From positions 62,001 to 126,000 of the forward strand of contig NZ_JAGPWD010000003.1 of the NCBI RefSeq assembly GCF_018119395.1: a stretch of 64,000 nucleotides of DNA, written 5' to 3'. The notes under the pieces are model-generated. The model saw nothing but the letters and a program-made list of their open reading frames with translations. It was not told where the DNA came from and searched no databases. Position 1 is the first letter of the stretch. Every line of letters begins with the position of its first letter. This DNA comes from Massilia sp. ZL223 (GTDB lineage Bacteria; Pseudomonadota; Gammaproteobacteria; Burkholderiales; Burkholderiaceae_D). Position numbers and translations under genes: made by a program. Below are positions 16,364 to 24,904 of the stretch, in pieces.

Positions 16364-17478
16364 ACCAGGGTGGAATCCTCCCGGAATGCCGCCGGCTTCG
16401 TGCCGGCGCGCTCGCCGGCGATCCTGACGCAGTTCCGGCCCGACTGCTTGGCGGCGTAGAGCGCCTCGTCGGCCTGTTTCAGCACCTCTTCCCACGTGGC
16501 GTGCGTGTCCTGCATGCGGGCCAGGCCGATACTGATGGTGACGCGCACAGTGCCGCCCTCGGCCGGGACTTCGAGCGCGGCGATGGCTTGCCGGATGCGT
16601 TCGGCGCAAAGGCTCGCGCTGGCGTCGGACGCCTGGGGGAAGATGCAGCAGAATTCCTCGCCGCCGAACCTGCCGGCATGATCGGTTTCGCGCAGGGTGC
16701 CCTGCATGGTGCGCGCCACGGCCTTCAGGACCTCGTCGCCGGCCTGGTGCCCGTAGCTGTCGTTGACGCGCTTGAAATGGTCGATGTCAAGCATGGCGAA
16801 GACCAGCTCCGTCCGGTAGCGCCGTGCCGACGAGAACGCCTGCGCGGCCGCCTGGCTCAGCCAGGCGCGGTTATGGATGCCGGTGAGCGGATCGTGGCTG
16901 GCCTCACGGACCAGCCTGGACTCGACCGCCTGCGCGTAGCGGCGCAGCGCGACCGCGATGTGCATCTGCACGAAAGCCACCGCCAGCGCCGAGGCGTACA
17001 GCAGGATGCCGCGCAGCAGTTCCGGCAAGCTGCAGGCCAGGACACTGCACGCTACGAACAGCAGGGCCGGGGGCGCGACGACCTTGGCGAAGTGGGCGCT
17101 GCCGTTCGCGATGAAGGGCACCAGGAACAGGCCGAGCACGATGCCCCCCACGCCCTGCACCAGGCCGCCGTCGAGCTGGGCGCTGGCCAGGATCACACCG
17201 CTGGACAGCATCCAGTGCGCCCATGCCGCCCGCAGGTGCGCCGAGCAGGTGGGGACGACCGGCCAGAACGCGAGCGCAGCCAGCACGGCGAACGCCGCCC
17301 GCGTCAAGCCGGACTGCAGGACGTGCGCCGGATCCAGCAGGAAGTCCCATACCGTATACACGATGAGTATCGCCGCCAGCGCCGGGCCGACGCGCGGCAG
17401 GAGATGGCGCAGGTCGGCCTCGGCGCGCGCATGCAGGGTGAGCACGGAGGAAGGAGGGTTCACGGGCGCCGGATTCAT
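16360..17478 (-). CDS. Membrane diguanylate cyclase (GGDEF)
   Basis: A 372-residue protein with about six hydrophobic segments in its first 190 residues and a C-terminal GGDEF domain. The catalytic motif reads RFGGEEFCCIF. An inhibitory I-site RETD stands five residues before it, so product feedback is expected. It should make cyclic di-GMP in response to a membrane signal. Its ATG overlaps the stop of moaE (ATGA), so it is transcribed with moaD-moaE, an unexpected coupling of c-di-GMP synthesis to molybdopterin genes. Confidence 0.9.
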   Translation of the reverse strand: MNPAPVNPPSSVLTLHARAEADLRHLLPRVGPALAAILIVYTVWDFLLDPAHVLQSGLTRAAFAVLAALAFWPVVPTCSAHLRAAWAHWMLSSGVILASAQLDGGLVQGVGGIVLGLFLVPFIANGSAHFAKVVAPPALLFVACSVLACSLPELLRGILLYASALAVAFVQMHIAVALRRYAQAVESRLVREASHDPLTGIHNRAWLSQAAAQAFSSARRYRTELVFAMLDIDHFKRVNDSYGHQAGDEVLKAVARTMQGTLRETDHAGRFGGEEFCCIFPQASDASASLCAERIRQAIAALEVPAEGGTVRVTISIGLARMQDTHATWEEVLKQADEALYAAKQSGRNCVRIAGERAGTKPAAFREDSTLV

Positions 17479-17948
17479 TGGCTGCGCTCAGGGACGGCGG
17501 GCTCCCAGCGCGCAAGCGCCGCTTCGTCGTGCTCGCGCGCCTCGACCCAGCGCGCGCCGGCGGGGCCCCATTCCTTTTTCCAGAAGGGGGCGCGGGTCTT
17601 CAGGTAGTCCATGACGAATTCGCAGGCCGCGAAGGCGTCGCCACGGTGCGGGGCCGCCACGGCCGCCAGCACGATCTGCTCGCAGGCTTTCAGCGCGCCG
17701 ATGCGGTGCACGACCAGCACCTCCGAGACCGGCCAGCGCAGCATGGCCTGCGCCGAGATCTCCTCCAGTGCCGCTTCCGTCATGCCTGGATAATGTTCGA
17801 GCTCCATCAGCGCGACGGGACCCCCGGCGCCCATGTCCCTGACCGTGCCGACGAAGGCGACCACGGCGCCGATTTCCGGACGGCCGGCGCGCAGCCGCGC
17901 CAGTTCGGCGTTCAGGTCGAAGTCCTCGTGCTGGAGACGTACCGGCAT
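17475..17948 (-). CDS. moaE: Molybdopterin synthase catalytic subunit
   Basis: A 157-residue MoaE. Recognisable blocks are GAVVAFVGTVRDMG, ELEHYPGMTEAAL, VVHRIGALKACEQIVLAAV and DYLKTRAPFWKKEW, the last carrying the active-site lysines. It inserts the dithiolene sulfurs into cyclic pyranopterin with MoaD. It follows moaD by two bases. Molybdopterin is needed by NarG encoded further right, and the CTAG-triad operator upstream of moaD is shared with narG, narK1 and moaA. Confidence 0.95.
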   Translation of the reverse strand: MPVRLQHEDFDLNAELARLRAGRPEIGAVVAFVGTVRDMGAGGPVALMELEHYPGMTEAALEEISAQAMLRWPVSEVLVVHRIGALKACEQIVLAAVAAPHRGDAFAACEFVMDYLKTRAPFWKKEWGPAGARWVEAREHDEAALARWEPAVPERSQ

Positions 17949-17950
17949 CG

Positions 17951-18208
17951 CTAGCCTCCCGTCACCGGAGGGAATACCGCCATCTCGGCGCCGTCGTGGA
18001 TGGGGCTGGCGAGGCCGCCCATGCGCTGGTCGACCGCGATCCGGTAGGCACGCTCCGGCCCGAGCGCGGCGTCCCATGGACCCCCGCGCCGGCGCAGCAG
18101 GTCCAGCACGTCGCCGGCGGTGGCGACGTGCTGCGGCACCTGGATGCGCTCGCCCGAGGTGCCCAGGGCTTCGCGCAAGCCGGCGAAGAAGCGAAGTTGA
18201 ATATGCAT
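17951..18208 (-). CDS. moaD: Molybdopterin synthase sulfur-carrier subunit
   Basis: An 85-residue ubiquitin-like protein ending in the required Gly-Gly (FPPVTGG), which is adenylated and thiocarboxylated to donate sulfur to MoaE. The start MHIQLRFFAGLREALG is typical. It is the first gene of moaD-moaE-diguanylate cyclase and is divergent from a nitroreductase gene across a 180-bp intergenic region with a CTAG-triad element. Confidence 0.93.
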   Translation of the reverse strand: MHIQLRFFAGLREALGTSGERIQVPQHVATAGDVLDLLRRRGGPWDAALGPERAYRIAVDQRMGGLASPIHDGAEMAVFPPVTGG

Positions 18209-18277
18209 GGTGCGGTCCAGTAGTCGATGCTGGCGCCATTGTAAAGACGGCAAGCGGTGGCCGCAGTCGGCATGACG

Positions 18278-18306
18278 GACTAGAAAGACTAGGCATTCGG
18301 TACTAG
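18278..18306. promoter_or_regulatory. CTAG-triad element A (moaD / nitroreductase)
   Basis: Three CTAG tetramers start at 18280, 18289 and 18303 (spacing 9 and 14). The right half reads CTAGGCATTCGGTACTAG. The element ends 70 bp from the moaD start. The 18-mer AGTCGGCATGACGGACTA leading into it (18266-18283 region) recurs exactly at element C. Candidate NarL operator. Confidence 0.6.
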
Positions 18307-18388
18307 ATCGTAGGGAGGGCGGACGGCGCCGATCGCGCTGTCTATACTCGGAGGGCGGCGACGGCGCCGCCAAGCAAAGGAAGAACCC

Positions 18389-18973
18389 ATGCAAGACACT
18401 CGCACCTCCCACGCGCTGCTTGCGCACCTGGCGGCGCGCCGCAACACGCCGCCGCGGCGCCTGGCGGCGCCCGGGCCGGACCAGGACGGCCTGCACCGTA
18501 TCCTGGAGGCGGCGGCCTGCGCCCCCGACCATGGGCGCCTGCTGCCATGGCGTTTCATCCTCATTCCGGACCACAAGCGCGCCGAGCTCGGCGCCGTGTT
18601 CGCCGCGGCGCTGGCCGAGCGCGACCCCGATTGCGGCGACGAGGCCCTCGCCGCCGCCCGCCAGCGCGCTTTCCACGCTCCCTGCCTGATGGCGGCGGTG
18701 CTGGCCGATGATGCTGCCGCCGGAGCGGTTCCGCTTGCGGAAAAGCTGGTGTCGCTGGGCTGCGCGATTCAGAACATGCTGCTCGCCGCGCAGTGCCTGG
18801 GCTTCGGCAGCGGCCTCGCCAGTGGAGGCGCGATGAACCACGCCGCGATGCGCGCAATGCTGGGCCTGGCGGGCGATGAGGAAGCGGTGTGCTTTATCGC
18901 CTTCGGCACTCCGGCAACGGCAAAGGCCGCACCCGCAAGGGCGCAGCCGGGGCAATTCTATTCGGTCCTGTAA
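18389..18973 (+). CDS. Nitroreductase-family flavoprotein (YdjA-like)
   Basis: A 194-residue FMN-dependent nitroreductase. Motifs are an N-terminal RRNTPPRRL (FMN phosphate contacts), CAPDHGRLLPWRFI and SLGCAIQNMLLAAQCLGFGSG, matching the small single-domain YdjA/TdsD group. It reduces nitro compounds, quinones or similar with NAD(P)H. A good ribosome site (AAAGGAAG) precedes the ATG. Divergent from moaD and sharing the CTAG-triad region, so it may be nitrate responsive; physiological substrate unknown. Confidence 0.85.
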   Translation: MQDTRTSHALLAHLAARRNTPPRRLAAPGPDQDGLHRILEAAACAPDHGRLLPWRFILIPDHKRAELGAVFAAALAERDPDCGDEALAAARQRAFHAPCLMAAVLADDAAAGAVPLAEKLVSLGCAIQNMLLAAQCLGFGSGLASGGAMNHAAMRAMLGLAGDEEAVCFIAFGTPATAKAAPARAQPGQFYSVL

Positions 18974-18976
18974 GGC

Positions 18977-19231
18977 CTAGTGCCCGCCGCAGGAACCGCA
19001 GCACCCGCCGCCTGCGTGCGGCGCGCCCGCAAGCAGCGGGAAGCCCGAGCGGCTGACGCTGGTGCGGATTTCCTGCGCCGAGGTCAGGCTGTCGTCGAAC
19101 TGCACATAGACCCGGCTGCTGCCGGCCGTGGCTTCGACCGCGCGCACGCCCGGGACCGCGCGCAGGGTCTGAAACATTTTTTCCACGCCCGGGTGGTCGA
19201 GCGTCGCGGAGAGTTGCAGGCTGTGTTCCAT
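18977..19231 (-). CDS. Small HMA-fold protein without N-terminal CxxC
   Basis: An 84-residue protein with a heavy-metal-associated fold (beta-alpha-beta-beta-alpha-beta: LQLSATLDHPGVEKMFQTL, VRAVEATAGSSRVYVQFDD) but with HPGV where the metal-binding CxxC should be. A C-terminal tail GGGCCGSCGGH supplies three cysteines and a His instead. AAGGA stands seven bases before the ATG. It may move a metal by its tail; partner unknown. It follows the nrdJ gene and has an imperfect TTGAA-type box upstream. Confidence 0.75.
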   Translation of the reverse strand: MEHSLQLSATLDHPGVEKMFQTLRAVPGVRAVEATAGSSRVYVQFDDSLTSAQEIRTSVSRSGFPLLAGAPHAGGGCCGSCGGH

Positions 19232-19296
19232 GTTGTTTCCTTGAGAAGTGAGGAGGAGCGATGGGTTCATCGTAGCCGGACGGCGCGCCGCCTTCC

Positions 19297-19310
19297 TTGA
19301 ACCAGTTTCA
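19297..19310. promoter_or_regulatory. Imperfect FNR-like box upstream of the HMA-fold gene
   Basis: TTGAACCAGTTTCA shares TTGAACCAGTT with the box at 24880-24893, but the right arm is displaced by one base. It lies 66 bp before the start at 19231. Weak on its own. Confidence 0.35.
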
Positions 19311-19337
19311 GGTTTCGGCAAGCGGCGCAGGGAGGCG

Positions 19338-21812
19338 TCAGCCGCAGCTGCCGATGTAGTGGCATTCGGCGCAACGCGCGCAGCCGTCGACCTTGTGCAG
19401 CGCCCTGGCGCCGCATTCGGGGCATTTTGCGGCGCTGCCGGCGCCGGGTCCCGGCACGGGCTGGGGCTCCGGCTGGTGCTGGACAGGCCCCTGGCCGCGC
19501 AGCGCCAGCTGGCGGTCGAGCTGCTGCACCGGCACCTGGTTGCCCCAGGCGTCGAGGAAGCCGCGCCGGATCAGGACACGCTGCAACATGAAGGCGATCG
19601 CCGCGACTTCCGAGTCGTGGTAGACCGGCACCTGGACGCCGTCCTCGCGGGTCAGGAAGCCGCAGCGCACCGGTCCCTTTTCCCAGACCACCTCGCGCAT
19701 GTCGGCCAGCGCCTTGGCGATCGAGCTGCCGGCGCGCGCGGCCAGCGACAGCAGGCGCATGGTCGAGGTGATCCACTGCTGGCCGTCGCTGCGCTGGTTG
19801 GCCGGCATGAAGAATTCGAAGGGGCGTTCGATCGCGACCTCGCGTCCGTCCAGCAACCCATCGGCGCGGATGAAGCTGATGGTCAGGTAGACCGCCTTCT
19901 TGCCTTCCTGGGTCGTGTACTCGACCTTGGAAGTCACCGACTCGAGCTCGCCGAGCGGGCGGCTGTCGAAGCGCTTGCGCAGCGGATCGATGTCGCCGGC
20001 GGCGGGAAGGGCCGCTGGCTCGGGCGCCACGCTCAGCACGCTGCCGGTGACGCTGTTGGGACGGTAGGTCGCCAGGCCCTTGAGGCCAGCGCGCCAGGCG
20101 TCGGTGTACAGGTCCTTGAACTGATCGTAGGGATAGTCGGCGGGGACGTTGACGGTCTTCGAGATCGCCGTATCGACGTAGGGCTGGACCGCTTCCATCA
20201 TGCGCAGGTGGTCGTGGGCCGACATCGCGAGCGCGGTGACGAACTGGGGCGGCAGCGCGGCGTCGTCGCTTACGTCGTGGCCGAGCTGGCGGTACAGGCG
20301 CCAGGCGTGGTCGGCCACCTCGTAGCTGCGCAGGCTGTCGTCCGGCATGCGCTTCTTGCGCTGGTAGACCCAGGAGAACGCCGGCTCGATGCCGTTCGAG
20401 GCATTGTCGGCGAAGGCCAGCGAAATGGTGCCGGTCGGCGCCACCGACAGCAGATGCGAATTGCGGATGCCGTGTCGCGCGATCGCCGCGCGCAGATCCT
20501 CCGGCAGGCGGCGCACGAACTGGCCCGCCAGGTAGGCGTCGGCGTCGAACAGCGGGAAAGCCCCTTTTTCGTGCGCCAGCGCGACGGAGGCGGCGTAGGC
20601 CGCGTCGCGCAGTTCCTCGGCGATGCGGGCGGCCAACTGGCGGCCTTCTTCGCTGTCGTAGCGCACCCCGAGCATCACCAGGGCGCTGCCGAGTCCCATG
20701 AAACCGAGGCCGACGCGGCGCTTGCTGCGTCCTTCCTGTTCCTGCTGCGGCAGCGGCCACTGGGTGGCGTCCAGCGCCAGGTCGAGCATGCGCACCCCGA
20801 TGCCCGCGACTTCGCGCATGGTGGCGAAATCGAAGTACGCGCCGGGCGTAAAGGGTTCGCGCACGCAGCGGGTGAGGTTCACGGAGCCGAGGTCGCAGCA
20901 GCCATAGGGGGGCAAGGGCTGTTCGCCGCAGGGATTGGTGGCGCACAGGCGCTCGGCGTAGTAGAGGTTGTTCTCCGCATTCATGCGGTCGATGAACAGC
21001 ACGCCGGGCTCGGCATGGTCGTAGGTCGAGCGCATCACCTTGTCCCACAGGGCGCGCGCACCGATGCGGCGGTAGACCCACATGCCGTCCTCGCGCTGCG
21101 CCGCGCCGGCGGCCAGCAGTTCTTCGCCCGGCTCGGCCTGGTGCCACAGCTCGACCTCGCCGTCGCCCAGCACGGCGTGCATGAAGTGGTCGGTGACGCC
21201 GACCGACAGGTTGAAATTGCTGAAGGCCCCGCCGTCCTTGGCGGCGATGAAGCGTTCGATGTCCGGGTGGTCGATGCGCAGCACGCCCATCTGGGCGCCG
21301 CGCCGCGCGCCCGCCGATTCCACCGTGCGGCAGGAGGCGTCGAACACTTCCATGTAGGACACCGGTCCCGAGGCGCGCGAGCGGGTGCCCCGCACCGCGC
21401 TGCCGGCCGGGCGGATCGGGCTGAAGTCGTAGCCGACCCCGCCGCCTCGGCGCATGGTTTCGGCCGCCTCGGCGACGGCGGTATAAATGCCCGGCAAGCC
21501 GTCGTGCGCGCCGGTGATCGAATCGCCCACCGGCTGCACGAAACAGTTCATCAGGGTGGCCTTGATGCCCAGCCCGGCGGCGGAGTTGATGCGCCCGGCG
21601 GGCACGAAGCCGTGCTCCTGCGCCCACAGGAAGCGCTGCTCCATCTCGGCGCGCAGTCCTTCGGCCTCGTAGGCGGCGAGGGCGCGCGCGACGCGGGCGC
21701 GCACCTCGGCGATGGTGGTCTCGTTTCCTTTCGCGTACTTTTCGCGCAGCACGTCGACGGATACCTCTTGTGCCGGCATCGTTGCGGCGAACATCTGGTC
21801 GTTTGCGTTCAT
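19338..21812 (-). CDS. nrdJ: Adenosylcobalamin-dependent (class II) ribonucleotide reductase
   Basis: An 824-residue class II RNR that makes deoxynucleotides with or without oxygen. It shows [12 protein letters not shown] (first active-site Cys), the radical-site block [21 protein letters not shown], and the phosphate loop [21 protein letters not shown]-type domain follows and a zinc ribbon (CPECG then CARCAEC) closes the protein, typical of NrdJ. No nrdB-like subunit accompanies it. A TTGAA-type FNR box lies 80 bp upstream. It fits the set of oxygen-independent biosynthetic genes next to it (ubiUVT). Confidence 0.95.
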   Translation of the reverse strand: MNANDQMFAATMPAQEVSVDVLREKYAKGNETTIAEVRARVARALAAYEAEGLRAEMEQRFLWAQEHGFVPAGRINSAAGLGIKATLMNCFVQPVGDSITGAHDGLPGIYTAVAEAAETMRRGGGVGYDFSPIRPAGSAVRGTRSRASGPVSYMEVFDASCRTVESAGARRGAQMGVLRIDHPDIERFIAAKDGGAFSNFNLSVGVTDHFMHAVLGDGEVELWHQAEPGEELLAAGAAQREDGMWVYRRIGARALWDKVMRSTYDHAEPGVLFIDRMNAENNLYYAERLCATNPCGEQPLPPYGCCDLGSVNLTRCVREPFTPGAYFDFATMREVAGIGVRMLDLALDATQWPLPQQEQEGRSKRRVGLGFMGLGSALVMLGVRYDSEEGRQLAARIAEELRDAAYAASVALAHEKGAFPLFDADAYLAGQFVRRLPEDLRAAIARHGIRNSHLLSVAPTGTISLAFADNASNGIEPAFSWVYQRKKRMPDDSLRSYEVADHAWRLYRQLGHDVSDDAALPPQFVTALAMSAHDHLRMMEAVQPYVDTAISKTVNVPADYPYDQFKDLYTDAWRAGLKGLATYRPNSVTGSVLSVAPEPAALPAAGDIDPLRKRFDSRPLGELESVTSKVEYTTQEGKKAVYLTISFIRADGLLDGREVAIERPFEFFMPANQRSDGQQWITSTMRLLSLAARAGSSIAKALADMREVVWEKGPVRCGFLTREDGVQVPVYHDSEVAAIAFMLQRVLIRRGFLDAWGNQVPVQQLDRQLALRGQGPVQHQPEPQPVPGPGAGSAAKCPECGARALHKVDGCARCAECHYIGSCG

Positions 21813-21891
21813 GGTTCTCTAGTCGGTGGATCGGGTGGATCCGGTTGGGGGAGGGCGCCGTCCAGTATCCGCTCCTCGCGCGGCGGGCGCC

Positions 21892-21905
21892 TTGAATCAG
21901 TTCAA
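21892..21905. promoter_or_regulatory. FNR/Dnr-like box upstream of nrdJ
   Basis: TTGAATCAGTTCAA has perfect inverted arms (TTGAA and TTCAA, 4-nt spacer) and keeps the FNR core TTGA-N6-TCAA. It lies 80 bp before the nrdJ start and overlaps the end of the DGC-domain gene. Confidence 0.65.
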
Positions 21906-22318
21906 GCAAGGACGACGCCATCCGCCGCGGGTGGCGCGGCCGGGGCGCTCGCCAGGGCGGCGACGTCCTTGGCCACGACGGCCACCAGCGTTTGCGCCTG
22001 CTCCGGCTCGAAGCCGGCGTGATAGCGCTTGCGCACGCCGTGTTCGCCCAGTTGCCAGTGCAGGGTGGGCGCCACGTCGTGGCGCGCCAGGCAATTCTTG
22101 GCGCACACCAGCGGGCAGCCGTCGACCACGACGACGGGGCGTCCGGATTTTGCCAGCTTGACCAGCGAGGGCACGTCGCCGCCGACGCCGGCGACGCAGG
22201 ACATCTCCGCCACGCCGAGGCGGTCCAGCTCGAGGGCGAGGTGGTTCGCCATCTGGGCCGCGCTGGAGCAGCCGGAACATGAATACACCAGGGGGAAACT
22301 GCTGCGGGCCTTGGCCAT
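21902..22318 (-). CDS. DGC-domain putative zinc-binding protein
   Basis: A 138-residue protein of the DGC family (PF08859), with cysteines in YSCSGC (14, 17), MSCVAGVGG, DGCPLVC and KNC that can bind zinc or an Fe-S cluster. The ATG at 22318 is chosen because AAGGAGG lies five bases upstream; a TTG 15 bases earlier is unlikely. It follows ubiT by 11 bp, so it is the fourth gene of the ubiU-ubiV-ubiT operon. Its function is not established; a role in metal or sulfur supply to the Fe-S enzymes UbiU and UbiV is a reasonable guess. Confidence 0.82.
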   Translation of the reverse strand: MAKARSSFPLVYSCSGCSSAAQMANHLALELDRLGVAEMSCVAGVGGDVPSLVKLAKSGRPVVVVDGCPLVCAKNCLARHDVAPTLHWQLGEHGVRKRYHAGFEPEQAQTLVAVVAKDVAALASAPAAPPAADGVVLA

Positions 22319-22329
22319 AAGGTCCTCCT

Positions 22330-22821
22330 TCAATGTCGGGTGGATGGGCGGCCGGCGCGGCGCGGCGGGAACAGCTGCCCGAGCACCCTGCGCGGCGCCA
22401 GCGCGGCCGGGTCGAACAGGGGCGCGTCCACCGCGTCCAGGGTGTTCTTGACCAGCAGCCCCAGCTCGGTGTCGCCTTCCATTACCAGGCGCCGGCTGAA
22501 GAACAGGGTATCCGGGTCTTCCTTGCGCCGCGCCAGCAGGGAAAAGTCGTGGGCGCTGGCGCTGATGGTGAGGTCGGCGTCCGCGCCCGGCTTGACGGGA
22601 CGGAAGGCGCGCCCGTCCCAGCTGAAGTCGACGGCGATGCCGGCGTCGCTGGCGCGCAGGCGCAGGCGCTTGCCGGCGAGGGTGGCGCGCACGTCGTCGG
22701 GCAGGTGGCGCACCACCGCCAGGTTCAGGGCGCAGGCGAACAGGCGCGAGCCCGGGTAGGCGGGAAGCAGGGAGAGCAGGCGGCCGAGCGGGGCCGGCAG
22801 GTGTTGCGCTTGGGTGTGCAT
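22330..22821 (-). CDS. ubiT: SCP2-domain accessory factor of anaerobic ubiquinone synthesis
   Basis: A 163-residue protein with an SCP2 lipid-binding domain (about 35-140), including the stretch FSWDGRAFRPVKPGADADLT. It matches UbiT (YhbT), which holds hydrophobic ubiquinone intermediates for the O2-independent hydroxylations done by UbiU-UbiV. It is 27 bp downstream of ubiV in the same operon. The identification rests on domain plus immediate linkage to ubiU and ubiV. Confidence 0.92.
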   Translation of the reverse strand: MHTQAQHLPAPLGRLLSLLPAYPGSRLFACALNLAVVRHLPDDVRATLAGKRLRLRASDAGIAVDFSWDGRAFRPVKPGADADLTISASAHDFSLLARRKEDPDTLFFSRRLVMEGDTELGLLVKNTLDAVDAPLFDPAALAPRRVLGQLFPPRRAGRPSTRH

Positions 22822-22848
22822 GAGCTGTCCTTTCGTAGGCGGTCGCCT

Positions 22849-23736
22849 TCAGGCGGCCTGTTTGACAAGTCCGGGCCGGCCGTGCCAGAAGCCGTCACAG
22901 GCGGCGGCCGGCATCAGCGGCGTCATGCGGACGGCGGCATCGGCAGGCGCCAGGGCGCCGTCCACGGCGGCGCGCATCAGGGCCACGATCTCGGCCATGT
23001 GGGCGGACTGGGGACTGAGGCGCAGCACGTCGACGCCGGCGGCGCGCATGGCCGGGATCTCCGCCGCCAGGTTGTAGACCAGGGCCGACTGGGTCTGGAT
23101 GCCGTTCAGCACCAGGAAGGGCTGCTTCTCGCGGGTCTCCATCAGCAGTCCGTCGGGGTGGTCGATGCAGCTGAAGCGGCAGTCGTCCTTGGGCAGGTTG
23201 CGGTGGCGCGCCGTGAAGCAGCGCGCCGAGAAGGCGAGCGGCAGGCGGCCGTAGGCGAAGACCTCGGTCTCCAGCCCTGCCGGGCGCCGGGCCAGCACCT
23301 GCTCCAGGCAGGTGCGCGACATTTCCAGCGGCATTACCCAGCGCACCGCCCCTTCGCGTGCGACGATCGCCAGGGACGGGGCGTTGTACAGGTTGAGGTG
23401 GGGACCGGCGACGAAGGGCCGCCCGCTCATGCACTGGACCGCGCCCATGTCGTTGGCCTCGACCAGGTGGCGGCCGTTGGACGCGATGCGGCGCAGGGTG
23501 CCCAGGTCGGAGCCCGATTCGATCAGCACCTGGGTCGAGAGCACCACCTGCTTGCCGGCCTGCTCGAGGCGGTCGGCCAGCGCCAGCCAGTCGGGCAGGC
23601 GCAGTTCGTGGCGGCGCGAGCACACGGCTTCGCCGAGGTAGACGATGTCGACGGGAGCCGCGGCCATCTCCTCGTAGAAGGCGAAGACTTTGTCGCGCGG
23701 CCAGTAGTACTGGATGGGGGCGAGGGCGAGTTTCAA
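22849..23736 (-). CDS. ubiV: O2-independent ubiquinone hydroxylase component (U32 family)
   Basis: A 295-residue U32 'peptidase' family protein. The four cysteines that bind the 4Fe-4S cluster in UbiV are conserved in spacing: C39, C173, C186 and C190 (E. coli spacing of 13 and 4 between the last three). With UbiU it hydroxylates the quinone ring without oxygen, allowing denitrifying growth on ubiquinone. It lies between ubiU (25 bp gap) and ubiT. Confidence 0.94.
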   Translation of the reverse strand: MKLALAPIQYYWPRDKVFAFYEEMAAAPVDIVYLGEAVCSRRHELRLPDWLALADRLEQAGKQVVLSTQVLIESGSDLGTLRRIASNGRHLVEANDMGAVQCMSGRPFVAGPHLNLYNAPSLAIVAREGAVRWVMPLEMSRTCLEQVLARRPAGLETEVFAYGRLPLAFSARCFTARHRNLPKDDCRFSCIDHPDGLLMETREKQPFLVLNGIQTQSALVYNLAAEIPAMRAAGVDVLRLSPQSAHMAEIVALMRAAVDGALAPADAAVRMTPLMPAAACDGFWHGRPGLVKQAA

Positions 23737-23761
23737 GTCGGTTGCTCCAGGCAGTTCATGT

Positions 23762-24808
23762 TCATTTCCAAGGGCGGTGATAGGCGCCGAGCGTGTGCTG
23801 CTGACCCTCTGCGACCTTGTCCAGCTCGTTCATCCAGGCCGGCTTGACCGAGTAGCGCTGGTGTTCCGACAGGCAGCAGTCGATCGCTTCGCGCCACACG
23901 CGCGTGACCTGGGCAACATAGGCGGGGCTGCGCTGGCGGCCTTCGATCTTGACGGCGCGCGCGCCCAGGGCGACCAGCTTGGGCAGGATCTCGAGGGTGT
24001 TCAGGCTGGTCGGCTCCTCGACCGCGTAATAGGTTTCGTCGCCGACGTCGAAGCGGCCCTTGCACAGGGTCGGATAACCGGCATGCTCGCCTTCCGCATA
24101 GCGGTCGATCAGCACCTCGTTCAGGCGCGCTTCGAGTCCCCTGGGAGTGGGCTGCCAGCGCACCGCCTTGGCGGGCGAGCACACCCCGTGGGTGTTGGGC
24201 GACTCGCCGGTGGCGTAGGAAGACAGCTGGCAGCGTCCCTCGACCATCACGCACAGGCTGCCGAAGCCGAACACCTCGATCTCGACCGGGGTGTTGCCGA
24301 TCACCTGCTCGACCTGGGCCAGCGACAGGACGCGCGGCAGCACGGCGCGGGCGATGCCGAAGTGGCGGTGATAGAAATTGATGGCCTCGGCATTGGTGGC
24401 CGAGCCCTGGACCGACAGGTGCAGGCGCAGCTTGGGATAGGTGCGCGCGGCATACTCCATCAGGCCCGGGTCGGCCAGGATCACGGCGTCGATGCCTAGG
24501 TCCGCGGCGTGGTCGACCGCGCCGCGCCATATCTCCAGGGCGCCCGGCTGGGCATAGGTGTTCAGGGCCAGGAAGACCTGGCGTCCGCGCCGGTGCGCGT
24601 AGTCGATGCCGTCGGCGATCGCGCGTTCGCTGAAATTCAGGCCGGCGAAGTTGCGCGCATTGGTAGCGTCGCGAAAGCCGAGGTAGACGCAGTCGGCGCC
24701 GTTGTCGACCGCGGCTTTGAGGGCCGGCAGGCTGCCGGCGGGGCAGACCAGGTCGAAGGCCGGCCTGGCCGCCGGGGCGGTGGCGGAATCGGTAAAGATG
24801 GAAGGCAT
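23762..24808 (-). CDS. ubiU: O2-independent ubiquinone hydroxylase component (U32 family)
   Basis: A 348-residue U32 family protein. It begins near FDLVCPAGSLPALKAAVDNG and contains the U32 signature region FGFGSLCVMVEGRCQLSSY with downstream HGVCSP and YPTLCKGRF, giving the four cluster cysteines with the UbiU spacing. The ATG at 24808 is chosen for its GGAG six bases upstream; a GTG eleven codons earlier is possible. It leads the ubiU-ubiV-ubiT-DGC operon, with an FNR-like box about 72 bp upstream. UbiU-UbiV provide quinone for the nar and nor electron chains. Confidence 0.94.
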   Translation of the reverse strand: MPSIFTDSATAPAARPAFDLVCPAGSLPALKAAVDNGADCVYLGFRDATNARNFAGLNFSERAIADGIDYAHRRGRQVFLALNTYAQPGALEIWRGAVDHAADLGIDAVILADPGLMEYAARTYPKLRLHLSVQGSATNAEAINFYHRHFGIARAVLPRVLSLAQVEQVIGNTPVEIEVFGFGSLCVMVEGRCQLSSYATGESPNTHGVCSPAKAVRWQPTPRGLEARLNEVLIDRYAEGEHAGYPTLCKGRFDVGDETYYAVEEPTSLNTLEILPKLVALGARAVKIEGRQRSPAYVAQVTRVWREAIDCCLSEHQRYSVKPAWMNELDKVAEGQQHTLGAYHRPWK

Positions 24809-24879
24809 GGATCTCCGTCTAAAAGGGGGAACGGCATTCACCCTGGCCGGAGCATAGCCCCGGCGCCCGGGGAAGCGCC

Positions 24880-24893
24880 ATGAACTGGTTCAA
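24880..24893. promoter_or_regulatory. FNR-like box upstream of ubiU
   Basis: On the minus strand this reads TTGAACCAGTTCAT: one mismatch to a perfect TTGAA-N4-TTCAA palindrome. It lies 72 bp before the ubiU start and close to the nrdJ box in sequence. Confidence 0.55.
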
Positions 24894-24904
24894 GAAGGGC
24901 GCGG

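Noticed and set aside
19248..22022. Very long open frame opposite nrdJ
   Set aside because: Long antisense frames are common at this GC content; the protein has no family features, while the minus strand encodes a complete class II RNR.
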